NCBI GenBank assembly: GCA_016705545.1
Contig: JADIYA010000012.1
Coordinates: forward strand, 90,921-154,920
Source: Flavobacteriales bacterium
Lineage (GTDB): Bacteria > Bacteroidota > Bacteroidia > Flavobacteriales_F > PHOS-HE28
Direction: 5' to 3'
DNA length: 64,000 nt
Shown here: positions 35,785-46,500 of the stretch, piece after piece
Layout: each line of letters opens with the position of its first letter
Position numbering within the stretch: position 1 is the first letter of the stretch
Program-made: the position numbers and the translations under genes
Notes under the pieces: generated by a model
What the model was told of the DNA's origin: nothing
What the model saw: only the letters and a program-made list of their open reading frames with translations
Database searches by the model: none

Positions 35785-36276
35785 TCACTTCTTTCCGGCT
35801 AGCTCCTGCACCTTGCGGTAGAGCTCATTCTCGTCGCCCGGCTCGTAGTTATTGTGCTGCCACACGATCTCACCGGCGCCATTCAGCAGGAAGGTGTGCG
35901 GCACGTTGTTCACGTTCAGCGCGCGCTTCAGATCGCCGTTGGGGTCGAGGTACACTTCATAGTCCCAGTCCTGGCCGCTCACGTACGGTTTCACGCGCGC
36001 GCTGGTACGGGCATCGTCGATGCTCACGGCAATCAGCTTCACACCGGTCTTCTCCCGCCACTCGTCGTACTTCTCAGCTATGGCGCTCAGCTCTTTCTTG
36101 CAAGGTGCGCACCACGTGGCCCAGAAGTTCAGGATGATGGGCTTGCCATTGTTGCTGAAGCTCTTGGTATCCACTTTCTTGCCTTCAAGGGTCTGCACCA
36201 TCACGCTGGGCAGGGTGCTTTGGGCTGCGCTTTGGATCGCAATGGCGAGCAGGACGAGTAGGATCGAGGTTCTCAT
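35785..36276 (-). CDS. TlpA-family thioredoxin
   Basis: A 163-residue periplasmic thiol-disulfide protein. The signal peptide spans 1-19 (LLVLLAIAIQSAAQ); the active site is NFWATWCAPCKKE with Cys56 and Cys59; the cis-proline loop is NNVPHTFLLN near 130. Likely a reductant for cysteine pairs in exported proteins, and the two flanking Omp28 proteins, each with a CxxC, are natural candidates. It follows a terminator-like hairpin and begins the TlpA-DUF6029-Omp28 run. Confidence 0.9.
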   Translation of the reverse strand: MRTSILLVLLAIAIQSAAQSTLPSVMVQTLEGKKVDTKSFSNNGKPIILNFWATWCAPCKKELSAIAEKYDEWREKTGVKLIAVSIDDARTSARVKPYVSGQDWDYEVYLDPNGDLKRALNVNNVPHTFLLNGAGEIVWQHNNYEPGDENELYRKVQELAGKK

Positions 36277-36300
36277 GTTGTGATTCAGGTCTAAAAGTGA

Positions 36301-36345
36301 AAGGCCAGCGGCCGAACGCAATCATCGCGCCGTGCCGCTGGCCTT
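36301..36345 (-). terminator. Hairpin between the T9SS Omp28 gene and tlpA
   Basis: Perfect 12-base arms (AAGGCCAGCGGC at 36301-36312, GCCGCTGGCCTT at 36334-36345) with a 21-base loop; on the minus strand it is followed by TCACTTTTAG. It would end the upstream gene's transcript or reduce readthrough into tlpA. Confidence 0.6.
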
Positions 36346-36366
36346 CCGGTCAGGTCAATTCATGTG

Positions 36367-38088
36367 CTACTTGCTCACCGTCACTTTGCGCGTGGCAGTC
36401 AAGCCATCGGCGGTCACCACCACCATGTAGCTTCCGTTCGCAAGCGCGCTGAGGTCGAGGTCGTGGCGCTGCTCGCCGCTGCCGAAGCCGCGGTTGGCCA
36501 CCATCACCTCCTGGCCCGCGAGATCGAGCACCTGGAAGCGCACGTTGGTGGCGCTGGGCAGGTCGAAGCTCAGGTTCATGAGGCCGTCGGTCGGGTTCGG
36601 GAACAGGGTGAGGCGGCGATCGAGGGCGTTGGCCTCATCGATGCCAACGGAGAGCTGGCCAACGAAAGCGGCTTGCAGCACCTGCTTGGTGGAGGTGTTC
36701 TGCACGAAGGCCACCACCTTCACATTGGCGATCTGGCCCCACAGGTTGTAGTTGCCTTGAGCAACGCCACCTTGGGTGAAGTTGTAGCTCTGGGTGAAGT
36801 TCTGGGCCACACCATCCTGCAGGGTCGTAAGGGTGATGCCGCTGCCATTGGGGAGCATCTTGCGCTGGGCGTGCTTGAACTGGTTCTGCGAGGTGGTGCC
36901 CTGGTAAGAGTAACTCTCGATCGCGGCGATGAAGAGCTTGTGGTTGGCCCCGAAATTCGCATGAGGGGTCACCGTGGCATTCACCGTGAGGGTGTTGCCG
37001 GCGTACGTAGCGTTGAGATCGATGCTGCAGAAGGCCGGCAAGGCAGCCTCATTGTTCAGGTTGGTGGCGTTGTTGGCGTAGGAATTCTGGATCGCAGCGC
37101 CATTGAGGAACACATCAGGGATACCGCTCACGCCATAGAACGTGCGGCGGGTCACGCCATCGGGATTGTAGCTCGGGTCGGTGCCGGGGCTGGGCCAGTT
37201 CATCTGGTATTTCACCGCGGCGATATTGGACGACCCCGTGTTGGTGCTCAAGCTGGTGAGCAGCGGATCGAAGGTGACGTTGTAGCTGGCGCAGGGTGCG
37301 CAGGTGCTGCTGGTGAATTCCTCGATGAGCACTTTGCGCTGAACGCTCTGGGAAGCAACGCTGACGGTGGTGCTCATCTGGTCGTTCACCGTGTTACCAT
37401 CCGTGCCGCCGTTCGGGGCGCTGGTCCAAACATTGATCACATGGCTGCCCGTGGTGGCCGCCCATGCCGTGGGGTGCGAGAACGTATAGTTAGAGGCCGG
37501 AGCGATGTTGGCGCTGATCGGTGCAGAAACCGTAGCGCCGCCATCGACGCTGTAGTTGAGGGTGAAGCCCGTGATGGCTGTGGTGCCGAAGTTGCGAACC
37601 ACGCCTCCGATGGTCACGTTGCCCTGAGCCACTACGGCAGGCAGGTTCACCGAGAGCGGTGCCAGGTCGAGCGCGCTCTGGCCACCGGTGATGAAGTAAG
37701 AGAGGTCCTGTGAGCCGGTGAAGTTCGTGTTGCCGGCCAGGGTTGTCGCACCAGCGGTCACGCTGTAACTGCCTGAGCCATATGCGCAGCACATGCCATC
37801 GCCGTAGGAATCGTTCATCGTGAACACCAGCACGACCCCATCGGGCACGCAAGCGTTCACCGAAGGCTGATCCGTGGTTCCAGCCGCACCAAGATTCGTG
37901 TATGGACCTCCGGATGCGTACACGGGGGTGCCGCCCAAGCCGGTCAGCGACCAAGTGGTCTCCGTGCCCCACTGATCAGTGGTAACGCTCACCGTCACCT
38001 GGGTCTCACCAGTGGGGCATTGCGCTTGGGTGCTGGAGAACGCCACGAGCGCTAGGGCCATGGCAACAAAGCGTAAAGACTTCTTCAT
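36367..38088 (-). CDS. T9SS-exported Omp28-related protein
   Basis: A 573-residue secreted protein: signal peptide (MKKSLRFVAMALALVAFSSTQAQ); an N-terminal beta domain (FTMNDSYGDGMCCAYGSGSY); a CARDB-like strand domain (LAPLSVNLPAVVAQGNVTI); an Omp28 thioredoxin-like domain with VLIEEFTSSTCAPCASYN, Cys pair near 262-265, and SGIPDVFLNG; and a type A sorting tail (RRLTLFPNPTDGLMNLSF, VLDLAGQEV, ALANGSYMVVV, ATRKVTVSK). The perfect box TAGGTTTG (38158-38165) with TTG 20 bases further upstream is its promoter. It heads the redox cluster. Confidence 0.9.
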   Translation of the reverse strand: MKKSLRFVAMALALVAFSSTQAQCPTGETQVTVSVTTDQWGTETTWSLTGLGGTPVYASGGPYTNLGAAGTTDQPSVNACVPDGVVLVFTMNDSYGDGMCCAYGSGSYSVTAGATTLAGNTNFTGSQDLSYFITGGQSALDLAPLSVNLPAVVAQGNVTIGGVVRNFGTTAITGFTLNYSVDGGATVSAPISANIAPASNYTFSHPTAWAATTGSHVINVWTSAPNGGTDGNTVNDQMSTTVSVASQSVQRKVLIEEFTSSTCAPCASYNVTFDPLLTSLSTNTGSSNIAAVKYQMNWPSPGTDPSYNPDGVTRRTFYGVSGIPDVFLNGAAIQNSYANNATNLNNEAALPAFCSIDLNATYAGNTLTVNATVTPHANFGANHKLFIAAIESYSYQGTTSQNQFKHAQRKMLPNGSGITLTTLQDGVAQNFTQSYNFTQGGVAQGNYNLWGQIANVKVVAFVQNTSTKQVLQAAFVGQLSVGIDEANALDRRLTLFPNPTDGLMNLSFDLPSATNVRFQVLDLAGQEVMVANRGFGSGEQRHDLDLSALANGSYMVVVTADGLTATRKVTVSK

Positions 38089-38157
38089 CAGTTAAGGGTT
38101 GTTGGTTGCGGGTTTGTCAGGGTCGCTCCGTTGAGGGGAGCCCTATTTCAGGGACGC

Positions 38158-38165
38158 CAAACCTA
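38158..38165 (-). promoter_or_regulatory. Promoter of the T9SS Omp28 gene
   Basis: TAGGTTTG on the minus strand is a full TAnnTTTG match, with TTG 20 bases upstream as the -33 element. The leader to ATG 38088 is about 65 bases. Confidence 0.65.
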
Positions 38166-38269
38166 GTCGGCATTGCGCGGCGGTCCAAGGGCCTCGATCC
38201 GTTTTTCGTTGGGATCCTATCAGGTTAGACGGAACAGGACACGTAGAGGCCATAAGGACGAAGAGGGGG

Positions 38270-38277
38270 TACATTTG
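38270..38277 (+). promoter_or_regulatory. -7 box of the 38320 secreted protein gene
   Basis: TACATTTG is a full match to TAnnTTTG, 42 bases upstream of ATG 38320, divergent from the Omp28 promoter. Confidence 0.55.
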
Positions 38278-38319
38278 ACGCCGACCCCGGATACAAGGAA
38301 GCACCGGATCACGAGCCGC

Positions 38320-39072
38320 ATGAATGCACGATACACCGTTTTCGCCTTGCTCATTGCCTCCCTTGGAGCAAAAGCCCAGATTGTCAACATCACCAACAGC
38401 CAGAGCCAGGTGGTGAACGGGCAAGAGGTTACTGTGACGGGAGATGCGAACGCAGCCTTGCTGACCAGCAGCCTCTACACCACTCGCAATGGCAGCACCT
38501 CAATCAACGTGAACGTGAAACGCTATGAGTTGAACGCACAGGCCGGCACGCAGAATTACTTCTGCTGGGGTGTGTGCTACGACGCCATCCCAGCAGGGAC
38601 CCTGCCTTTCTGGAGCGCTGGGCAGGAGGCGATGCTGCCTATGGCACCAGGTGCAACGCTGGACAACTTCCACGCCTACCATGTGCCGCTCGGGAACGCC
38701 GGCATCAGTACCTACCGATATGTGTGGTACAACACAGCGGCGCCTACGGACACGGTGTATGTCGATATCCGCTTCGAGGCGACCGCCGTGGGCATTGAGG
38801 AAGTCAGCAGGCCCGCAGCGCAGATTCAGGCTTACCCGAACCCCACAAGCGGCAACGACTTGCAGCTTGAAGTGAGCATGGACCGCGCCTCTGCCGGCAC
38901 ACAGGTGGTGGCTTACGATATGCTCGGCGGGGCCGTGCGCCGCTTGGCGATCGGTGCCCAACAGAACCGTTTGCTGCTGCCCACTAGTGATTGGACGCCA
39001 GGCGTGTACTTCGTGAGCATCGAGCGCAATGGCGCCACCTTGGCGACGCGCCGAGTGGTGGTCACGCGTTAG
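38320..39072 (+). CDS. Secreted protein with type IX sorting tail
   Basis: A 250-residue T9SS cargo: signal peptide (MNARYTVFALLIASLGAKAQ), then an unclassified beta-rich domain of about 145 residues with a CWGVCYDAI pair of cysteines and TYRYVWYNTAAPTDTVYVDI (a fold reminiscent of Ig-like cell-surface domains). The C-terminus is a type A tail: AQIQAYPNPTSGNDLQLEV, VVAYDMLGGAVRRL, WTPGVYFVSIE, LATRRVVVTR. Its 3' end overlaps the convergent sirtuin gene by 11 bases. The mature function is unknown. Confidence 0.85.
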   Translation: MNARYTVFALLIASLGAKAQIVNITNSQSQVVNGQEVTVTGDANAALLTSSLYTTRNGSTSINVNVKRYELNAQAGTQNYFCWGVCYDAIPAGTLPFWSAGQEAMLPMAPGATLDNFHAYHVPLGNAGISTYRYVWYNTAAPTDTVYVDIRFEATAVGIEEVSRPAAQIQAYPNPTSGNDLQLEVSMDRASAGTQVVAYDMLGGAVRRLAIGAQQNRLLLPTSDWTPGVYFVSIERNGATLATRRVVVTR

Positions 39073-39760
39073 GTTCAATCAGCCATTCCTCAGCGATTCT
39101 CGGCACGCCTTCAGTGGCCGATGCCTGGATGAAGCGTGTGCCCGCTCGGTTCAGTCCGATGGCTTGGGGATCAACCAGCACCATTGGAGCGGAACGTGGG
39201 GCATGGTGCACCAAGCCTGCTGCGGGGTAAACGTTCAGCGAAGTTCCCACCACCAACACGCGGCTGGCACGAGCCATTTCATCAGTGGCCGTCTCCATCA
39301 TCGGCACGGCTTCACCGAACCACACGATGTGCGGGCGAAGTTGGGATCCCAGAGCACAACGGTCGCCCAAGCGGAGTGACGGCCCGTTGATGCGCGTGAC
39401 GAGTGCGGGGTCAGCCGTGCTGCGGGCCAGCAGGATCTCGCCATGCAGATGCAGCACCTGCTTGCTCCCTGCCCGCTCATGAAGGTCATCGATGTTCTGG
39501 GTGATCACCATGACATTGAAGCGCTCCTGCAAACGCGCAATGGCCACATGTGCCGCATTGGGCTGAGCAGCGAGCACTTGCGCACGGCGCTCATCATAGA
39601 AGCGCAGCACCAGGGCCGGGTCACGGCGCCACGCCTCTGGTGTAGCTACATCCTCCACACGATACTGCTCCCAAAGGCCGCCGCTGTCGCGGAAGGTGCG
39701 CAACCCGCTCTCGGCACTGACCCCGGCCCCCGTGAAGACGACGATGCGCTCTCGGCCCAT
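39062..39760 (-). CDS. cobB: NAD-dependent protein deacylase (sirtuin) without zinc cysteines
   Basis: Removes acyl groups from lysines using NAD. The 232-residue product is a minimal sirtuin: VFTGAGVSAESGLRTFRD near residue 8, TQNIDDLHERAG near 100, catalytic His in VLHLHGEILL, and LVVGTSLNVYPAAGLV near 190. The usual four zinc-binding cysteines after the catalytic His are missing: the stretch LARSTADPALVTRINGPSLR has none. This zinc-free form is, as I recall, normal for Bacteroidota. The -7-like box TAAACTTG (39765-39772) is four bases from ATG 39760. Confidence 0.9.
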   Translation of the reverse strand: MGRERIVVFTGAGVSAESGLRTFRDSGGLWEQYRVEDVATPEAWRRDPALVLRFYDERRAQVLAAQPNAAHVAIARLQERFNVMVITQNIDDLHERAGSKQVLHLHGEILLARSTADPALVTRINGPSLRLGDRCALGSQLRPHIVWFGEAVPMMETATDEMARASRVLVVGTSLNVYPAAGLVHHAPRSAPMVLVDPQAIGLNRAGTRFIQASATEGVPRIAEEWLIEPNA

Positions 39761-39764
39761 GCGG

Positions 39765-39772
39765 CAAGTTTA
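39765..39772 (-). promoter_or_regulatory. -7 box of the sirtuin gene
   Basis: TAAACTTG, one mismatch to TAnnTTTG, four bases from the ATG. Confidence 0.4.
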
Positions 39773-39913
39773 TCCTAGGGGGACCGCGCGCGCTGTTCGG
39801 CTTGGGCCACCTATTTTCGGGCCCTTCATTCCGGCCCCCTCCGGAGAACCCCGCAGCCGATCGATACCACTTTACCCCCTTTGTAAGATCCCATACGTGC
39901 GCGAAGGGACAGG

Positions 39914-40525
39914 ATGATCGACAGCCTGAACGGAGAGCTATTGGAGCGCGGAATCGACCATGCCGTGATCGATTGCCATGGCGTGGGCTACCTCGTGCAT
40001 CTGCCAGCAACAGTCATGATGCACCTTCCAACACGCGGCAACTGCCGGTTGTTCATCCACTACAGCGTGAGTGTCGATGTTCGTTCCGGGCAAAGTGAGC
40101 ACCGGCTCTTCGGATTCCGCCAGGCTGATGAACGGCAGCTCTTCCGCAAGCTGATCGAGGTGCAAGGCGTGAGTGCCACCTTGGCCCTGGCAATCATGAG
40201 TGCACGCAGCGCCGACGATGTGCGCTCATCGATCATCCTCGGTGATGAAGGCGCTCTGAAAGGAATCAAGGGAATCGGGCCGAAGCTGGCTCTTCGCATC
40301 ATCGGAGAGCTGCAAGGCAAATTGGGGCTGGGCGGAGCGGCCTTGCCTTCAGGCCTGCCAGCCGGGTCGAGCAATACGCTGCGGGCCGAGGCGTTATCGG
40401 CGCTGGTCTCGCTCGGCATGGACCGGGCGAAGGCTGAACGGGCCCTGCAAGGCGTGCTGAGCGAGCGCGGATCGGAACCTCCGCAACTGGAAGAATTGAT
40501 CAAGTTGACATTGAAGAACCTGTGA
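39914..40525 (+). CDS. ruvA: Holliday junction DNA helicase subunit RuvA
   Basis: Tetrameric junction-binding partner of the RuvB motor. The 203-residue product has the three RuvA parts: an OB-fold (MIDSLNGELLERGIDHAVIDCHGVGYLVHLP), a double helix-hairpin-helix (FRKLIEVQGVSATLALAIMS, LKGIKGIGPKLALRIIGEL) and a C-terminal UBA-like domain (RAEALSALVSLGMDRAKAERAL) that contacts RuvB. Its stop overlaps the sprA start by four bases (GTGA). The ruvA-sprA neighbourhood is typical for Flavobacteriales. Confidence 0.95.
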   Translation: MIDSLNGELLERGIDHAVIDCHGVGYLVHLPATVMMHLPTRGNCRLFIHYSVSVDVRSGQSEHRLFGFRQADERQLFRKLIEVQGVSATLALAIMSARSADDVRSSIILGDEGALKGIKGIGPKLALRIIGELQGKLGLGGAALPSGLPAGSSNTLRAEALSALVSLGMDRAKAERALQGVLSERGSEPPQLEELIKLTLKNL

Positions 40526-43500
40526 GCCGGGCCGTGCATTTCTTTTCCGTTCCCTTCATTGCGAGAACCATTCTCGCGCTGCGAGGCTTGCTTGTGCTCG
40601 CGCTGCTGCTGGCAGGTGCTGACGCTGAGGCCGGTTTGGTGCTTCAGGTGGATACGCCGGAAGTGGAGCTCGTGTACCCCATCACGGATCCCAACGCGCC
40701 CGGGGCTGGCAGTTCGGGCCTGGTGAACCTGGGCGACCCGGCCAACATCCAGAATGATGTGATCTACGACCCCGTTACGGGCCAGTACATCGTGAACAGC
40801 AGCGTGGGCGGGAGCTTCGACTACCGACCGCCCATGAGCCTCTCGCTGGAAGAGTACCTCAACTACGACATGGAGCAATCCATCCAGACCTTCTGGCTGA
40901 ACAAGGTGGAAGAGGAGAGCGAGAGCGCGAAGAAGCGCATGATTCCAGCGCTGAAGGTGCGCGGCAAGGTGTTCGATCGGATCTTCGGCGGCAACACCAT
41001 CGACATCAAGCCGCGCGGGTCGGCAGAGATCATCTTCGGCCTGAACGTGAGCCGCACGGACAATCCGCGGATCCCGATCCAGCAGCGGCGCATCACCACC
41101 TTCAACTTCGACCAGCGCATCCAGCTCAACCTCGTGGGCAACATCGGCGAGAAGCTGAAGATCACCACGAACTACAACACGCAGGCGACCTTCGATTTCG
41201 AGAACCAGGTGAAGCTCGACTACACCGGGTATGAGGACGAGATCATCCAGAAGATCGAGGCCGGCAACGTGAGCCTGCCCCTGCGCGGAACCCTGATCCA
41301 GGGCAGCCAGAGCCTTTTCGGCATCAAGACCCAATTGAAGTTCGGCCGGCTCACCGCCACGGGCATCTTCAGCCAGGAGAAGGGCCAGCGCCGGAACGTG
41401 CAGACCCAAGGCGGCGCGCAGACCACCAACTTCGATATCAAGACCGACGAGTACGAGGCCAATAAGCACTACTTCCTCAGCTACGCCTTCCGCGAGCAAT
41501 ACGAAGCCGCCCTGCGCACCCTGCCCACCGTGAACAGCGGCGTGATGATCACCCGCGTGGAGGTCTGGGTGACTAATCTGCGGCAGGACTTCAACCAGAA
41601 TCGCAACGTGGTGGCCTTCACCGATCTGGGCGAGGACGCCAGCCAAGCCAGCCGTGATGCGGGGCGTGTGAGCAACGACATGCCGCCGGGACTGCTGATC
41701 GACAACCCCGGAACCGCAGCGGACAACGCCGCGAACAACCTGTATGGCGCCGTCAGCTCCAATGCCGGCATCCGCAGCTTCGTGAACGCCAGCGGCGCCC
41801 TGCAAGCGCTGGGCCTCTTGCCCGCGCGCCATTTCGAGAAGCTCGAGAGCGCCCGCCTGCTCAACCAGAACGAATACACGCTGAATATGCGTCTGGGCTT
41901 CATCACCCTGAACCAGCAGCTCAACAACGACGAGGTCCTCGCCGTGGCCTACCAGTACACCCTCGACGGCCAGACCTTCCAGGTGGGCGAGTTCAGCACC
42001 GACGGCATCAGCCCGCCCGACGCACTGATCCTCCGCTTGCTGAAGGCCACCATCACCAATCCGCGCATTCCGCTGTGGGACCTGATGATGAAGAACGTGT
42101 ACTCCTTGGGCGCCTTCCAAGTGAACCGTGAGAACTTCCGATTGGACGTGGTGTACAACAACCCCGTCACCGGCGTCGATATCAACTACATCCCTCGAGC
42201 GCCGGTTGACCAGATACCGCTGATCCAGACCGTGGGCCTCGACCGGTTGGACCCGAACAACGCGCCCAATCCCGACGGCTGGTTCGATTTCATTGACGGA
42301 GCGGCCACCAACGGCGGCACCATCAACACGCAGAACGGCCGCATCTTCTTCCCGGTGCTCGAGCCCTTCGGCAGTTACCTGGACCGGCAGCTCATCGGCC
42401 CCAACCCCGCAAGCCCGGTGCAGCCCGAAGCGATCCGGAAGACGATCGTGTACCAGCAGCTCTACGACAGCACCAAGATCGCCGCGCAGAACATCCCCGA
42501 GCTCAACCGCTTCAAGCTGAAGGGCAGCTACCGCAGCGCCAGCAGCGATGTGATCAACCTCAATAGCGTGAACATCCCGCAGGGCAGCGTGGTGGTCACC
42601 GCGGGCGGCGTGCGCTTGGTGGAGAACCAGGATTACACCGTGGATTACAACCTGGGCCGCGTGCGCATCCTCAATCAGGGTATCCTCGAGAGCGGCACGC
42701 CGGTGAACATCGCACTCGAGAGCAACTCGCTCTTCAGCATCCAGACCCGGACGCTGGCCGGCGCGCGCTTCGACTACACCATCAACAAGGACTTCGTGAT
42801 CGGCGGCACCATCATGAACCTCTACGAGCGCCCGCTCACGCAGAAGGTGAATGCCGGAGAAGAGCCCATCGCCAATACGATCGTGGGCCTCGATGCCAAC
42901 TGGCAGAGCAAATCGCAATGGCTCACCAACGTGGTGGACAAACTGCCCTTCTTCGCCACGAAGCAAGAGAGCAACGTGAACGCCAGCATCGAGGGCGCCT
43001 ACCTGATCCCCGGCCACAGCCGCGCCATCGGCAACGCGGGCACCAGCTACATCGACGACTTCGAGGGCAGCGTGAGCACCATCGACCTGCGGACCCAGAG
43101 CCTCTGGTTCCATGCGAGCACGCCGCAAGGGCTGCCCGACCTCTTCGATGAGGGCCAGTACGTGAACGACCTGCGGAACGGATTCCGCCGCGCGCAGCTC
43201 AGCTGGTACGTGATCGACCCGCTCTTCTTCCGCAACAACAACCTCACGCCATCGCACATCGCCAACAATGCTGCGATGCGCAGCGATCACCGCATGCGCG
43301 AGGTGCTCGAGAACGAGGTGTTCCCATTCCGTCAGCTCCCTGCCGGCACTCCGAACAACATCCCTGTGCTCGACCTCACCTACTACCCGAATGAGCGGGG
43401 ACCATACAACTACTACGAGGACATCGACCGGCTCAATCCAGACGGCTCCTTTAACGATCCGGAGAACAACTGGGCGGGGATCATGCGGCGCATCACCACC

Positions 43501-46500
43501 ACCGACTTCGAGAGCAGCAACATCGAGAGCATCCAGTTCTGGCTGATGGACCCCTTCAGCGAGGCAGCGCCCAATGGCAGCAACGAGGACAGCCAGAACA
43601 CCACCGGAGGCACGCTCTACCTCGATCTGGGCAACATCAGCGAGGACATCCTGCGCGATGGACGCAAAGCCTTCGAGAACGGACTGCCCAAGGATGCGCA
43701 GGATGCAGCAGCGCCCTTCGACCCGACAGCGTGGGGCGTGGTGCCTACCACCCAGAACGTGGTGAATGCCTTCGCTCTTTTAGAGAGCAACAGCAACCAG
43801 TACCAAGACGTTGGCATGGACGGCCTGCCTTCCAAGCCAGAGGTCACTAATCCCCTGCAGGGCACCGAGCAGCAATTCTTCAGCAGCTATGTGAATAGTG
43901 TGGCCAGCGCGGTCTCTGACCCGGACGCCCTGAGCCGCATCCAAGCCGACCCCAGCAACGACGATTACCAGTTCTTCCGCGGCACCTCGCTCGACAACCA
44001 GCAGGCCAGCATCCTCGACCGCTACAAGCGCTTCAACAACCCCGAGGGCAACAGCGTCACGGACGAGGACAGCCCCGAAGACTATCCCACGCAGCAAACG
44101 GTGATCCCCACCACCGAGGACATCAACCTGGACCAGAACCTCGCTGAGGGCGAGAGCTACTTCCACTACGCTCTGCCGCTGCGCCCGCAGGACATGGTGG
44201 TGGGCCGCAACTTCATCACCGACCGCATCGAGGCCGATGCCAGCACGCCGGCAGGCACCAAACGGGTGTACTGGTACCAGTTCAAGATACCGGTGCGTCA
44301 GCCCACGGCACGGGTGAATGGCATCCAGGACTTCCGCAGCATCCGCTTCATGCGCATGTACCTGCAAGGCTGGCAGCAGCAGGCCACCCTGCGCTTCGCG
44401 CGTTTGGAATTCGTGCGCGGCGAATGGCGCAAGTACGCCAGCTCACTGCTCTCGCCGCAGGAGGTGCCCGCCGTCGATAACGACCCCACCACCTTCAACG
44501 TGGCGGCGGTGAACATCGAGGAGAACGGATCGCGATACCCGATCAACTACGTGCTCCCGCCGGGCATCAACAAAGAGGTTGACGTGGCCAGCGCCAACCT
44601 GCGCAACCTGAATGAGCAGAGCCTGCAACTGCAGGTGTGCAACCTGCGCGACGGCGACGCGCGCGGCGCCTTCCGCAACGTGAGCTTCGACATCCGCAGC
44701 TACAAGAAGATGCGCATGTTCATCCACGCCGAGAGCAGCGACCCCAATAACCCGCTCACCTACGGAGACGTCACCGTGTTCGTGCGGATCGGCAACGACC
44801 TCGATGCCAACTATTACGAGTACGAGGTGCCCGTGGCCATCAGCGCGCCCTTCAACAACGACCCGTACAATGTGTGGCCGGAGGTGAACGACATGGTGAT
44901 CGAGTTCGCCAAGCTCAACGACCTGAAGATCCAGCGCGATCAGAGCGCCTTCCCGCGCAACTTGCGATACCAGGGCGCCGATGGCGACCGCCGCGTGTTC
45001 ATCAAGGGCAGCCCCAACCTCAGCCAGCTGCGCAGCATCATGATCGGCATCCGCAACCCCGGCAAGGACGGTGAGGAGGCCAACCCCTACGGCCCGGACA
45101 ACGGGCTGGCCAAATGCGCCGAGGTATGGGTGAATGAATTGCGCCTCACCGACTTCGACCAGCGCGGAGGCTGGGCCGCCATCGCCCGCGTGAATGCGCA
45201 ACTGGCCGACCTGGGAACAGTGAGCGTGGCCGGAAACTACAGTACGCCCTTCTGGGGCAGCATCGACAAGCGCGTGAGCGAGCGCCAGCGCGAGACCAAG
45301 TACGGCGTGGACATCGCCGCCAACCTGGAGATGGGCAAGTTCCTGCCCGAGAGCACCAAGCTCCGCGTGCCGCTCTACCTCGGCTACAGCGAGCAAGTGA
45401 GCAATCCGCAGTTCGATCCGCTCAATCCCGACATCGAATGGAACGATGCCACGCGCGCACTCACCCCCGATGAGCGACGGCAGCGCCTGAAGGCCTCCCG
45501 AACCTACACGCGCAGGCGCAGCATGAACCTGACCAACGTGCGCAAGGAGCGCGGCGAGGGCAAGAAGGAACGCGCGTGGGACGTGGAGAACCTCGCACTC
45601 ACGTACAGCTACACCGACCAGGAGTACTTCGATGTGAACACCGCATTCGAGAACACGCGCACCTATCGCGGCAGCATCGCTTACCAATTCGCGCCGAAGC
45701 CCCTGGCCATCGAGCCGTTCAAGGACATCGGACTGATCGGGAAGACCAAGTGGCTCAAGCTGCTGAAGGACTTCAATGTGAACCTGGGCTTCAAGCAGAT
45801 CAACCTGCGCACCAGCATGGACCGCATGTATCTGGAGCGGCTCGTGCGCCCCAACCCCGACATCGAATCGCTTCCGCCCCGGCCCACCTACAACAAGAAC
45901 TTCAATTGGATGAGCCAGTACGGCTTCAAGTACGACATCACCAAATCGCTCAAGGTCGACTTCAACGCCAACAACATGGCCGTGGTGGGCGAGACACCGG
46001 GCCGCGTGAAGCCCAAGGAGGTGGATGAGTACGCGCTGTGGAAGGACAGCGTGCTCACCAGCCTGCGCAATTGGGGCGACGTGACCCGCTACGACCACAC
46101 CACCGCCATCACCTACACGCTGCCCTTCGACAAGCTGCCGCTCACCGATTGGATCACCTCCAACGCGGGCTACACCGCCGGCTACCAATGGGACCGTGCG
46201 CCCTTCACACAGGATACGCTGGGCAACACCGTGCAGAACTCGCGCAACCTCTCGCTCAACAGCCAGCTCAACTTCGTCTCGCTCTACAACAAGAGCAAGT
46301 GGCTCAAGAAGATCAACGACAAGGCCAAGCGACCTGCTGCACGTCCGCAGACAGCGCCCGCGCGAGGGGGAGCAGCACCGAAGCCCGAGGACGACAAGAA
46401 AGAACCGAAGGAGAAGTTCAATGTGCTCGAGAACCTGGCTCGCATGCTCATGGCCCTCCGCACCGGCTCCTTCACCTACAGCCAGACCAATGGCACCCTG

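Noticed and set aside
40060..43290. A 1076-codon minus-strand frame under ruvA and sprA
   Set aside because: Shadow of ruvA and sprA; low-complexity His/Val/Glu composition and no domain.
44443..46188. A 581-codon minus-strand frame inside sprA
   Set aside because: Same composition artefact; sprA is certain on the other strand.
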